Part shown: positions 1-9,767 of the stretch, piece by piece | Layout: each line of letters opens with the position of its first letter | Position numbering within the stretch: position 1 is the first letter of the stretch | DNA from: Chromera velia | Taxonomy: Eukaryota > Sar > Chromeraceae | Reading direction: 5' to 3' | DNA: 23,376 nucleotides | NCBI GenBank assembly: GCA_018398765.1 | Contig: JAHBMJ010005866.1 | Location: forward strand, 30,617 to 53,992 | The notes under the pieces: model-generated | Databases searched by the model: none | What the model was told of the DNA's origin: nothing | The model's input: only the letters and a program-made list of their open reading frames with translations | Made by a program: the position numbers and the translations under genes

Positions 1-438
1 CGCCTGGTATTAGAGTCAGAACCCACTGGCGCCGCCGCATATGAGTGATCCGAATAATGCGTGGTTATTAATCGATACCTGCATATCAAAACCGATAATC
101 GAATTTTATCTGAATAGCGCGGTCTGAATTCGACTGTCATAAAAATCGAATGTGCGTACCAAATCGAATCGAGCTTCAACTTGTGAAGAAAAAAACGTGA
201 GGAAAAGTGGAGAGCCTTGATCGATATTGTACTCAACTTGTGTCTTCAACTTTTTTGAAACTTTTCATTCATCCTCGTTCACTTACTACTAGCTACGATC
301 ATCTTTCTAGGGTATTCCCTCGCTCTTCTAGTCTAACCTTCACTTCTATTGTCTAATTACCTGTAACCTTTCTCCGGCACCTTCAACCCTTCTTCTCCCT
401 CTTGCGTCTTTGGTAAATCCCACCAGTAAGGCGTAACA
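1..438 (+). repeat. 5' LTR, partial (left end outside window)
   Basis: Bases 1-438 align with 16495-16949 at about 95% identity. The differences I counted are about 21 substitutions, all transitions, plus one 17-bp tandem duplication present only in the 3' copy. The alignment ends at GTAACA (433-438), a plausible LTR end that mirrors the TGTT start inferred for the 3' copy. Sequence after 438 does not match sequence after 16949. Confidence 0.9.
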
Positions 439-1459
439 CGTGGTGACGCCACTGCTCAAGAAGAGCAGGGACGAAACTATGACTAACCTTCTAACCTAGA
501 GTCAGACGCGCTTGTAAACGTTCCCTTCACGACCTGAGCCAAGAAGGACAGGTGGTGAATCCAGCTCCGGTCCTGGAAGAGTGAGCCTAGGAAGAGACGT
601 GGCAACGTAGACCTCCCCCCCTTGACTGTAGGTCAAGCAACCAAAATCAACCTGTTGTCTGTGACCAGAGCATGAGCAGCTCTCCTGCAGATAACGTGTA
701 CCAACAAGGAGGCATCTGAAGTGTTTGGAATTTTTGTGGGACCAATCGAGTCACACAGCAAACAGTTCAAAGGGATTCGACTCTGGACCGCCTCAATCGT
801 GTGTATTGTCAACGCCGCCCTCTCAGGCATGTTTCTTTCACCTCTTTACCTCAACTACAACAGCCCTCACAGCATCAATTACGTCGATTCCGTCATTGAG
901 CAGATACGCTTCTGTGGGGACTTGAAGAAAACGGAGATCGAGAAAACAGACCATACCACGAAGTGCTGTCAATTTTTCTTGTCTCTGCTTTCAAATTTTG
1001 TGTTCCTTTTTTTTTCTCCGTGTCTTTACCAAATTTTCATTCTTTGAAAGGACCTTACCACGAAGTGCTGCCCAAATCTCTGTTTTTCCGACTCTTCAGA
1101 CGAACCATCTGCAACAATACAGTCAATAGCAGAGATCGAGGAAGTTGTGAGAAAAGGAGAAGTGAAAGTAAGGAAGAGATTTGACAAGCAAATTGGAGAT
1201 TTGCAAACGGAGATAGAAGAAAGAACAAATCTCTGGTTCAGTCTTGACGGGCGTCCTTCATTCGTATTAGACAAGTTCTGGGCTCACGCACTTGCTCACA
1301 GCCCCTTCTTCTCTTATAGGAGAATTAGAACACTGAGCCTTGAAACCGTTGTACAAATAAGTGTCTCACAACACCATCTACATTTACTTCCTGTCTGGGC
1401 CTGTGTACCGGAAACGTACGGAGATTCAGAACAAAAGGAGAAGTGGAAGGTTTACGATC
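439..1459 (+). other. untranslated leader of the retrotransposon
   Basis: About 1 kb lies between the 5' LTR and the first ATG of gag. Several short open frames cross it, but none resembles a known protein and the longer ones begin at non-ATG codons. A 15-16-base phrase (TACCACGAAGTGCTG) occurs twice, near 954 and 1056, about 102 bp apart, in T-rich surroundings. The leader probably carries packaging and translation signals, but none can be identified from sequence. Confidence 0.55.
441..455 (+). other. candidate primer-binding site
   Basis: Two bases after the inferred LTR end the sequence reads TGGTGACGCCACTGC. A primer-binding site normally starts with TGG, complementary to the CCA end of a tRNA, at this distance. 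I cannot name the tRNA. The call rests on position and the leading TGG only. Confidence 0.5.
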
Positions 1460-3262
1460 ATGGTGACTTCGACCAGAAGCCAAGCCAAACTGATTGCGGA
1501 GGAGGCAAAGACGAAGAAAAGCAAAAAACAGACCAAGAAGGGAGCTCAAAAGCCAACAGCCAAGAAGGCCATGGTAAAGAGCAATCCCTCGCAATTGAAA
1601 AAAGCAAGGGCTCAACGATCTCATACCGAGAAGGCAGAGACCAAGAGTCTAGCGGGAAAAGGAATAAAGAAAGAAACGATAAGCGTATTGACAAAAAGAC
1701 TGGCAGCGAAGGATGCCCCCGACAGATTAAAGGAACAACAGACTCCACAGAAGAATATACGAGCAGCAAGCGAATCAGATTCACTGACTTCTCTTCTTGC
1801 GCAGATAGAGAACCTCTATCCAAGTGACTCAACTGTTGAACCCATTGGCAATCCACAAAAGCATCAGAAAGTCAACCTCGCCAAAGGACAGGAAGCTGAT
1901 CAGGTTTCAGGAGTTCCTTCCGAAGGACTAGAGGCTGAACAAGTAGAGCCACACGACCAACAGGGGAACCACCCTCACCCTGCAGGAAAGGCAATTGAAG
2001 AAGGAAAGGGGAGCAATCAAGATAATAATTCTCGGAAGTCAGGTGTCTTCCCGGCCCAACCAATGCCTATGCCAAAAGTCAAAATGGAGCTGCCTTCCTT
2101 CACAGGAGAACGGACGCAAGCACAACAGTTTTGGGATAACTTGCTATGATTCAAAGATCGCTTAGGATGGTTATTTACCGACTTCAGAGACATGTACTTT
2201 CCTTCTACACTACAAGGAGAAGCTAAGGATTGGTTCGCACAACTCTCTTCAGTGGAGATTCTTTCAGTTAACAGTACAGATGCTCTTTGCAAGCTTTTCC
2301 TACAGGAGTTCGGGCTCACCAAAACGGATCAAGAGACCGCTAAGGAACTTCTCTATTCCATCCGTCAACGCCGAGATGAACGCCTTCAGGACTATGGAGC
2401 AAGATTCCGGAAACTCTGCAGAGAAGGAGGGAAGAAAATTGACAAGCCGTCTCTTCTCAAAGTATTCATCAAAGGACTGTCAGATCGATACCCACAGGTG
2501 AAGTTCAAATTGAACTCGAAAAAGGAAAATTATGCATCATTTCGATCGTTACTGCAAGCGGCAATCAAACTCGCTGCCTACGAACCTGGTCTTCCTTCTG
2601 CTAGCCTTGCAGCAGTAAGCTCTCCTGAACAAGAAGAAGAGCACGAAAGAGAACAAAACAAACGGAAATTCGACAGATTTGCTGAAAATGAAACAGACTT
2701 GGAAACAGGCTTGGGCGTCAAAACGATTGAGTGTGGGTATACTATACCTAAGGAGAAACTACAACTCTCTACTATGAATAACGTGACCAGCGTTTTAGCC
2801 CAACAATCGACATGCCAAAAGTGCGCAGGCACAATGCCTCACGATCAGAATGGGTGTACTCTTTCTCCTTCTGTCGAATGTTTTTATTGTAAAACGAAGG
2901 GTCATATCAAGGCAGCGTGTCGCAGGTTGAAACGAGACAGAACAAACGGTGCAGCCAACCCAAACCTCATCCAGAATTCTAGAATCAGACCACCCACCTC
3001 TACAGGACTGGGAAGGGATCAGCAGAAACGAGAATGGGAAGATACTTCTCGGAGACTCTATCCGCATAGCTTTGGGGATCCTCGACACAACATAAGTCAG
3101 CCCAGACCTTGGCGAAGCTCCCCGCAGTCAGGATGGATACAACCTGCAGGATTCCAAACAAATGGACATGAACGACCAAGATGGAACCCCGCGACACGAT
3201 CAAATCAATTACCAATAGGGCCCCGACCACCACCTGATCGACCAAATCAGATAGGCAGATAG
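1460..3262 (+). pseudogene. gag: gag polyprotein, interrupted by an in-frame TGA
   Basis: Gag is the structural protein that forms the retrotransposon particle and packages its RNA. The first ATG in frame is at 1460, after GATC; the frame is open further upstream but without an ATG. The N-terminal ~200 residues are very basic and Lys/Gln-rich. A Ty3-type capsid region follows, with motifs such as LQGEAKDWF (from about 2209) and an RQRRDERLQDY stretch. Near the C-terminus are two zinc-knuckle-like motifs: CX2CX5HX4C at about 2815-2860 and a canonical CX2CX4HX4C at about 2880-2921. A TGA at 2147-2149 breaks the capsid region at a place where the frame continues on both sides; Trp (TGG) is the likely original codon. 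The frame closes at TAG 3260-3262, right before the protease, which may be the natural gag end. A very basic, Pro/Arg-rich tail lies between. Confidence 0.85.
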
Positions 3263-3721
3263 GATCAGAGAACGCCTCTCCTACGGACTCCGCAGAAAGT
3301 GAGTTCTCTTGAGGCAGCCACGGCAGACCTTCCCATGAGTGACGGGCTGAAACGAGGAAGAGAAGAAAATAATGGACCTATCAAAAGGTTCAAATCCGTA
3401 AAAATTTGCCATATGAAACTTCAACCAAAGAACGAGAGGGTTGGGGTACTGATCAAGTTGGAAAAAAATACAGCCGCTGCTGCCTTGGTTGATACGGGAA
3501 GCGATTTGAGTCTTGTTGATCGGAAAGTTTGGGAGGTAATACAAAGAGAAAATCCCCACCTGAAGGCCGCCAAATCCCCAGTTGAGATACAAGGTGAAGG
3601 AGGCCAGGTCCATCAGGAAGGGACGGTCAATCTGCAAATCGAAATAGGTAGAAAAAGGAAACAACAGTTTTATATAGTAGAAAAGCTTCAGCATGAAGTT
3701 ATTCTGGGAGCTGACTTTTGA
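3263..3721 (+). pseudogene. pro: retrotransposon aspartic protease (start of pol)
   Basis: This frame is the same one gag uses and continues directly after the TAG at 3260-3262. The active-site motif DTGSD is at 3491-3505, preceded by a small hydrophobic run (AAALV), as in retropepsins. The family works as a homodimer that cuts Gag-Pol into mature proteins. The segment ends with the conserved ILGADF phrase and then TGA at 3719-3721. The C-terminal continuation lies one base back, in the -1 frame, from 3718. The protein also has a basic N-terminal linker (about residues 15-45) before the fold. Without an ATG of its own it would be made as part of Gag-Pol. Confidence 0.85.
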
Positions 3722-4457
3722 AACTTCACACTACCCATCTGTCATTTCAGCCAGACATTCTGCACATGAAAGCTCAGTTCAGCAGAAAGAAAGCACCTCT
3801 ACAGATCGAGTTGACCTCAATGACAGAACTAGAAAAACTGAGGAGAATATTGCCGATTCGACTTGTTACAGCCTCAACTTCCCTGTTACCTCCAAGAGAA
3901 CGCACAAAATTGTTTCTGCCTCTCCCTCCAAATTTGGCATTCCCAAATGGGTCTACGGTCCTCATAGAACCATTCAGAGACTCTTTACCAGCAGGAATTA
4001 TGGCGGGAAATTCTGTATGTAAAATTTCTGACCAGATAGTCTCTCTCTTCTTTGATAACCTGACATCTCGGGTCTGCAAAGTCAATCGTGACCTACCTAT
4101 GGCAACTGTCTCTCTCTGCACTCAAGCGGAAAGGAGGGAGAACCAAGCCTCAGTGGTGATTTCATCTATTCTGCAAGAGAGGTCCGAGACAGAAATGGAC
4201 TCAGCAGTAGAAGGGAGTCTTGACGGGGTAGACGGAGAAGCATGCTACGCGAGGAGCCAAACCGAGCAATTAGAGGCTGAAATCAAAGCCAAGGATGAAA
4301 TCGAGACCGCAATAAAGGAGAGCAGCCATCTCGATGCAAAGCAACAAGACGAACTGCAGAACCTGCTGCTCAAATACGTGTCTCTTTTCCCCACCAAAAC
4401 TGACTCAGGAACCTTCAAAGGAGTCGAAGCCACTGTAGATACGAGCGGAACCGATCT
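3718..4457 (+). pseudogene. pol: pol segment: end of protease and linker to reverse transcriptase
   Basis: After the run of four T at 3716-3719 the pol reading continues in the -1 frame. The first residues complete the protease C-terminus, and about 240 residues of linker follow. The linker has no domain I can name. It is acidic in its second half and ends with a phrase typical of the start of Ty3-type reverse transcriptase (QQDELQNLLLKYVSLFP, about 4345-4395). Near 4454 the sense frame changes again (+1 relative to this segment), and the leftover frame runs to a stop at 4542 as nonsense. Whether the first shift is a programmed -1 event or a lost T cannot be decided from one copy; the second looks like a plain mutation. 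Confidence 0.75.
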
Positions 4458-5029
4458 TCATTCGATCTCGACCCATCCCGCACGCACTCAAAAAAGAAGT
4501 GAACGAGGCTATCCACGACCTCCTGCAGGCAGGGATAATTAAGCCATGTGCTTCTCCATGGGGAGCACCCCTCATGATAGTAAAGAAAAAGAACGGGAAG
4601 TTAAGGATTTGCACAGACCTGAGGAAACTAAACAAGACTGTCAAAAGAGACCACTACCCCCTTCCTCGCATCGATGAACTTCTTCGAAGGTTTCAAGGGA
4701 AATGCATTCATACAAGTCTTGATTTAGCTTCCGGGTTTTTCCAGATCCTTGTACGAGAATGCGACCGAAATCAGCTCAGCTTCGTTCACGTTGATTCGGG
4801 CCAGTACCGATACCGCAAGATGCCGCAAGGTTATACAAATAGCCCGGCAATCTTCCAGAGGGCAATGGACGTGATGCTGAGTGGGTTGAATGGCATCTCC
4901 GTTAGCACTTACCTCGACGATGTGATCATTAGTTCGTCTACGTGGTCGGAGCACTTGACGGAAGTAGAGACGGTTCTACAGAGACTCAAAAAATTTGGAG
5001 CACGCATTCAATTCGCGAAGTGCAGTTAG
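4454..5029 (+). pseudogene. pol: reverse transcriptase, fingers and palm
   Basis: This segment copies the element's RNA into DNA. In order it shows the LKKEVNEAI helix, the GIIKPCASPWGAPL motif, VKKKNGKLRICTDLRKLN (fingers), LDLASGFFQI carrying the first catalytic Asp, a PQGYTNSPAIFQRAMD stretch, and the YLDD catalytic box at about 4910. All three metal-binding Asp positions appear intact. It is cut by TAG at 5027-5029, right after the KCS of the conserved KC-motif. The next residues continue in the same frame, so the stop is a point mutation inside the protein (family alignments usually have a hydrophobic residue there). The start given is where the frame becomes meaningful after the upstream shift, not an initiation codon. 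Confidence 0.9.
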
Positions 5030-6541
5030 GGAAAGAGAGAATTGATTTACCTATCGCATAAAATCTTACCAGATGGAATCAGGCCGTCAGAAGAAAAGGT
5101 GAAGAGTATCACAGAGGCGGAACCACCCAAGAACAAGAAAGAGCTAAAAAGACTACTTGGGGCCTGCTCTTACTACAGAAAATTTCTTCATCAATTTTCC
5201 ACTAAAGCAGGACCACTTCTCGATTTGCTCAAAAAGGACACTCCATGGATCTGGGAAGAACCACAACGAATTGCCTTTCAGAGAATAAAAGAGATGCTGT
5301 CGTCCGAACCTGTCTTGGCACACCCGAATTTCGACCGACCATTCATCATCAAGACTGACGCCAGTGAGTCTGCTCTAGGAGGGATCCTTCTGCAACGGGA
5401 CGATAATAATGAGAACCGAGTGATTGCATACTTCAGCAGGCGATTGACTGACGCGGAAAGAAAGTGGTGCATTACCGAGAAGGAATGCTTAGCTATCCTT
5501 GCTACGATTGAACATTTCCGCCCTTTCTTATACGGGAGAAAATTCACTGTACTTACAGATCACAAGGCGCTAGTCTACTTGAAAGAACAACGAGACTCAA
5601 ACCCGAGACTCTACAGATGGAGCCTTCGACTTGCTGCCTTCAACTACGATGTCCATTATGTTCTGGGCTCAAAACACCAGGATCTTGACTCTCTCACTCG
5701 CTCACCCTTTGTGACTGACCGGCATCCACCAGGAGCCCCAGCAACGAGCTCTTCGGATCTCGACGCTGATGACGAAGAAGTTGTTGTCGCATCCATTGCA
5801 AACAAGGAAAAATACAGTGAAATTAGACTATTTACATCCTCGGTTAGAGTCACGAGAAAAATAGAAAACGGACATGAGAAGGAAACAGCCGCACCCCCAG
5901 CAGAATTCTTTTGCAATCCCTACGATCCCAAAAATATCCGAAAAGTACAGGAACGAGACCCTCAATTGAAACTCATGATCGAGTATCTGAAGACTGGCGA
6001 GTTTGACGCGGACACCATACAGAAAGAACGAGCGGAAACCCTTGCACAGGCACCTCTCTTTACACTTCACGACGGCATCCTTCTACGCCTCCTTCCCCCA
6101 GCAAATAGACACATGAAAGGCACCAGATTTCTCCTTGCAACCCCCAAAGAAATGCGATTTCAGGTCATGACTGACTCACACGAACACGTCTTGGCAGGTC
6201 ACACAGGAATGAAGAAATTCATACAAACTGTGTCTGACCGATTTTGGTGGCCATCACTGACCGAAGATCTTTGTCAACATGTGCGCACCTGCAGGAAGTG
6301 TCAGGAGAAGAAAGCACGAATTCAGAAAGAAGACTTCGTTGTGCAGAGTTTTCAAGACGCAGAGCCACTGACATGCTTTGCGATTGATGTTGTGGGACCC
6401 CTCGCCCTCAGCCAGGATGGATACAGATACATCTTATCCATCATGTGTATGAAGACAAAATACACGCAGTTGATTCCACTCAAAAATCAAAAAGCGCAGA
6501 CCATCGGACGAGTCTTGATAGAATCAGTCATCTGCAAATAG
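5030..6541 (+). pseudogene. pol: reverse transcriptase thumb, RNase H and integrase N-terminus
   Basis: In-frame continuation of pol after the TAG at 5027. First comes the RT connection (YLSHKILPDGI, then the LLGACSYYRKFL region). Next is Ty3-type RNase H, with its acidic residues visible in TDASESALGG, TEKECLAI, LTDHKALVYL and the HQDLDSLTR stretch. After an acidic spacer (about 5745-5810) comes the integrase zinc-binding HHCC region, HX3-5H followed by CRKC, at about 6180-6306. The first catalytic Asp of the integrase core follows (AIDVVGP, about 6380). The segment ends at TAG 6539-6541, where the pol frame continues beyond and Trp (TGG) is likely the ancestral codon, inside the integrase core. 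Confidence 0.9.
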
Positions 6542-7060
6542 GGAAGACCAGTCAAACTGATAAGTGACTTAGGCTCGTCCTTTTTGGAACCAACCGTTCA
6601 AGCAATTCATGACCTCCTTGGAACCCAGCGAGTCTACACGACAGCATACAATCCAAAGGCAAATGGCAGGATTGAAAGGATGCATCGAGATCTCAAACGT
6701 ATTCTTTCTACCTACATTCATGCCAATCAGCGCGATTGGAACCTTTATGTTTGTTTTGCAGAATTTGTCATAAACACAACCACGCATTCTTCTCTAGGTT
6801 TGTCTCCCTTTCGTCTTGTATATGGGCGTGAGCCAAACCATCCTCTTCGCTTCCTTGCTTCTCTTGAACCAGAAACTTTCGATCCTATCATTCCAAAAGA
6901 CTATGTTGAATTGCTCGCACACTTTAGAAGAGAGGATGCAGACAGATCTACACTATTTGAACAGGCCGCAGAACAGAGAATGAGGAGAAGAGTGCAGGAG
7001 ACAACTAATCCTATCAAGTACAGGAGAGGTGATTATGTCTGGGTCTCGAAGGAAGCTTGA
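6542..7060 (+). pseudogene. pol: integrase catalytic core, second half
   Basis: Same frame as the preceding pol segment, after the stop at 6539. The second catalytic Asp is in ISDLGSSF (about 6560), where the family usually has SDQGS; the catalytic Glu is in GRIERMHRD (about 6665-6690). The DDE triad needed for strand transfer is therefore present, although split from the first Asp by the stop. A helical region rich in Arg and Glu follows, then the VWVSKEA phrase before the TGA at 7058-7060. That stop is one C-to-T change away from CGA (Arg) at a CpG. Confidence 0.88.
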
Positions 7061-7540
7061 ACGAAGGGAGTCAACAAGGCTTTGGCACCCGCTTGGGAAG
7101 GACCTTTCTTCATCACTGACCTTCAACTGAACCGAACAGTGGTGGTGAAGCACCCTGGATGTCAGACACTGCAGAAAGTCAACAGGAGCAGAATCAAGCC
7201 TTTTCTCAGCAGAAGCATTGAAGAAACAGATTTCATCATTCAGAAATACGCCCTAAAGGTTGACGATGAAGAAAAACAGGACATCGATCTTTCGGAAGAG
7301 AGACCAGAAGACGAAGAAGAGGACAAAGAGATGGAAGACTTCGAAGTAGAGGAAGTTATCGGGAAGCGCGAGCGGAAAGGAATCATGGAATACCTGATTC
7401 GTTATGTTGGATACGATGAGCCGGAGTGGATGAAAGAAGCTTATCTTAACTGCCCTCAACTTATCACAGAATTTGAAGTAACAGTACTGAACCAACGGAA
7501 GAGAAGGAAAGCAGGAAAAAGTCGAGACAAAGCAAAGTAA
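7061..7540 (+). pseudogene. pol: integrase C-terminus with chromodomain
   Basis: Continues the pol frame after the TGA at 7058. A GPF/Y-like module (APAWEGPFFI, about 7084-7120) precedes an acidic spacer (about 7285-7335). The chromodomain starts at about 7337 with DFEVEEVIGKRERKG, then YLIRYVGYDEPEW, and ends near LITEFE at about 7475. A basic tail closes the ORF at TAA 7538-7540. Chromodomains of this class bind modified histone tails and steer integration towards heterochromatin. Aromatic cage positions look partly conserved (Phe in FEVE, Tyr where many have Trp, and EW). This is the natural end of pol. Confidence 0.88.
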
Positions 7541-8834
7541 AGGTCAGGAGAACGCGCCCAGATGACTGACCTTCAGCAAGATGAACTCCTATCGGTCAGA
7601 ACAAACAGAAAGAAATGGACGATCAAAAGCATCCTGCAAAGAAAAGAAAGACAGTCTTCTCATCGGATTGTATGGAGGAGATCAGGAGAAAAAGAAAGGA
7701 AATGAAGGAAAGGAAAAGGGGGAGATGATGGAAAGAACCGTCGATTGACTGACCTTCATAAAAGAACCCAGCTGCTTTCATTTCCTCAAGACACTGGAAA
7801 GAAATAGGAGACAAACTAAGCAATCTGTGAGAGAAAGCCAATGCAGTAGCTTCATTTGAGAGCAGTAAGAACGGATGAAAACAGATAAAGTAAGTTAGAA
7901 GATGGGAGAAGAAAGGGAGGCAGAGATAGTGACGGCATCTACAAATGACTGACCTTCATGACAATCGGTGCCGTCTCCTTCTCTTTTCGCCGGTTGGACG
8001 TCTCATGCTGTGTTTGCACAACTCTGCAAGAAGCAAGAGAGAAGAGATGGTGCACTCAAAGCGTGAGAAGCAGATAAGAGTAAGGTATGAAGAGAGTAGA
8101 AAGAAGAAGGGCAGTGGAGACGGGGGAAAGGTCAGACATTCAGACTGAACACTGAGACGAACCAGATCAGATTTTTCGCTCACCTTTGAACGATTAAATC
8201 AAGCTTATCGGGAAGAAATGGAAACATTCACAACCAACAGAGGCAAAGAGAAAGAAAAGCTATAAGGAGTAGAAGGAATAAATGGAGGACATCGATCAAA
8301 GGGAAAAGAACAAAACAGTAAAGACAGACCTCCATACCTGAGGCCGCACGACGCCTGGAACTGAACTCGTGCTGCACATAGTACAAACAACCAGACATTG
8401 GAGAGCTTCACGCAGTGAGCGTCTCCCGGGAGAGATTTCAGTTTAAGAATCAATAAGAAGAAAGCAAAACTGAGCAGGACAGGCAAAAAGGAGATGGGCA
8501 TTGCATGGCATTGCCAAGTAGATGCAGTTGAGAAGGAGACGGACAGCTGAGTAAGAGATATGGGGGGGACGGACAGTCAACAAGGAAATGTACGAAGAGG
8601 AAAAAAGAGGGAGAGACGAGAAGGAAATAGACATGCAGGCATGAGGAGATGAAAAAAAAAAAAGGAAGAGATCAAAACGCACGAAAGGGCACAGGTCATT
8701 GCCGGGAGTTCCGAGAGCGACGCACTCTTTTCCCAGTTGCTTGAATAGCTAGGCTCGTAGAAGCTGCCGAAGGGGGAACTCACCTGTCTGGACATAGCAG
8801 AAAAAAGAGGACCTTCGTCGACGAAAGGTTCTTG
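7541..8834. other. purine-rich 3' region of the retrotransposon, no convincing gene
   Basis: The plus strand is strongly A/G-rich for about 1.2 kb. Several minus-strand frames of 70-100 codons are open here, but their Ser/Phe/Leu-rich translations are what a reversed purine tract gives, so I do not call them. The phrase TGACTGACCTTCA recurs at about 7563, 7746 and 7946. A perfect palindrome, TTCGTCGACGAA, lies near 8813. The region sits between the end of pol and nested transposon 1. Confidence 0.6.
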
Positions 8835-9207
8835 GGGCAGCGATAGGGGTGTAAGAACGGGGGGGGGGGTGTGTTCGAGCTCTTAAGACTCTAGATCCGA
8901 CGGGGTCCCCCCCGTTCGAGCTCTAGGGAGATCAGACCCCTATGAACGGGGACCCCCCCGTTTGGAGAGCTCTAGGTAAGAAAAAGTGCCAGGTCATGAA
9001 GACAACCTAGATGATAACCTTCATGAAGCCTAAACTATTCTCAACTCTAACTCAAAATATACTTAAACTTCTGAAATTCTAACTAAAATCTTCTTGTAAC
9101 ATTTTGTAACTTAAATAAAATTAACTTCAGCATCAATTGAATTCAACTCCGTTATAAGGTGTCATTTATCAGTTTCTAATTTTTTCTAATTTATCATTAA
9201 ACAAAGA

Positions 9208-9522
9208 ATGACAAAGGCAGAAACACTTGCGTGCCCTTATGTATCAGGGCAGTTGTTGTACGCCTGCAGAAAGGCAGCCAAAATTCTTGGTGAGCCAGTC
9301 AGATTCTCTTCTGGCTTATCGGTGTTGTCTGCCTTAGGCCACCCCTTCCACTTGATTCTAAACCACCGTTTCTTCCTCCGAGGAGGGCCTCTCCACTCCT
9401 ATCCCTGGATTGCTTCCACTTTGTACTCCTCCGAAAGGGGGCTCGCGAGAACCTGTTTCAATTCCTCAAAACGCTACAGTGCTGCAGCGGAGAGAATGAA
9501 ACGCTTTCGCTCATCGTCATAA
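9208..9522 (+). CDS. hypothetical ORF of 104 residues inside DNA transposon 1
   Basis: The frame opens at an ATG with A-rich context (AAAGAATGACA) after about 160 bp of AT-rich DNA and closes at TAA 9520-9522. The product has no motif I recognise: mixed hydrophobic and basic, ending in a basic Ser-rich tail. It is too short to be a transposase. It could be a remnant, or simply a chance frame in the more GC-rich half of the element. Confidence 0.25.
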   Translation: MTKAETLACPYVSGQLLYACRKAAKILGEPVRFSSGLSVLSALGHPFHLILNHRFFLRGGPLHSYPWIASTLYSSERGLARTCFNSSKRYSAAAERMKRFRSSS

Positions 9523-9629
9523 GCAAAATCAGTGACCTCCTCCACAAATTTAAAAACCTCCCATTCCCTTTGTCGTCAGTGACAGACTCGAAAAATTAAT
9601 TTTGATCGTGCGCACGAACTCCGTGCATG

Positions 9630-9636
9630 NNNNNNN
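9630..9636. other. run of undetermined bases (assembly gap)
   Basis: Seven N next to a C homopolymer and strong hairpins, where sequencing commonly fails. The true length may differ. Confidence 0.95.
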
Positions 9637-9767
9637 CCCCCCCCCCGTTCGCGCTCTGTGGCCCCGTCCTTCGGACGGGGCTTCCCCGTCGGGCAGGCTC
9701 CTGCCTGCCCCGCCGACGGGGTCCCCCCCCCCCGTCTAAAAGAGATTTTACACCCCTATGGGCAGCG

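Larger units (their letters stand above)
8835..9767. mobile_element. nested non-autonomous DNA transposon 1 with its 8-bp target duplication
   Basis: The element is 8843-9759 (917 bp). Its ends are perfect 12-bp inverted repeats: ATAGGGGTGTAA at 8843-8854 and its complement at 9748-9759. The same 8 bases, GGGCAGCG, flank it directly at 8835-8842 and 9760-9767. An 8-bp duplication fits hAT-like elements among others, but no transposase is present, so the superfamily is open. Both sub-ends carry long G or C runs and strong hairpins: CCCCGTCC-TTC-GGACGGGG near 9662, and a larger stem nearby at about 9684-9721. The middle is AT-rich. It interrupts no recognisable frame. Seven undetermined bases (9630-9636) sit inside, next to the C run. 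Confidence 0.85.

Noticed and set aside
5-15. TGGTATTAGAG resembling an initiator-Met tRNA primer-binding site
   Set aside because: It lies inside the repeated LTR sequence and is present in both copies, so it cannot be the primer site of this element.
2147-7060. TGA or TAG read as sense codons (altered genetic code)
   Set aside because: The stops fall at positions expected to hold different residues (Trp, Leu or Arg), and both TGA and TAG occur inside domains. The cyclophilin gene ends normally at TAG and uses standard codons. Decay is simpler.
7623-8795. Several minus-strand open frames of 70-100 codons
   Set aside because: They overlap each other and have Ser/Phe/Leu-rich low-complexity products, as expected from reversing a purine-rich strand.
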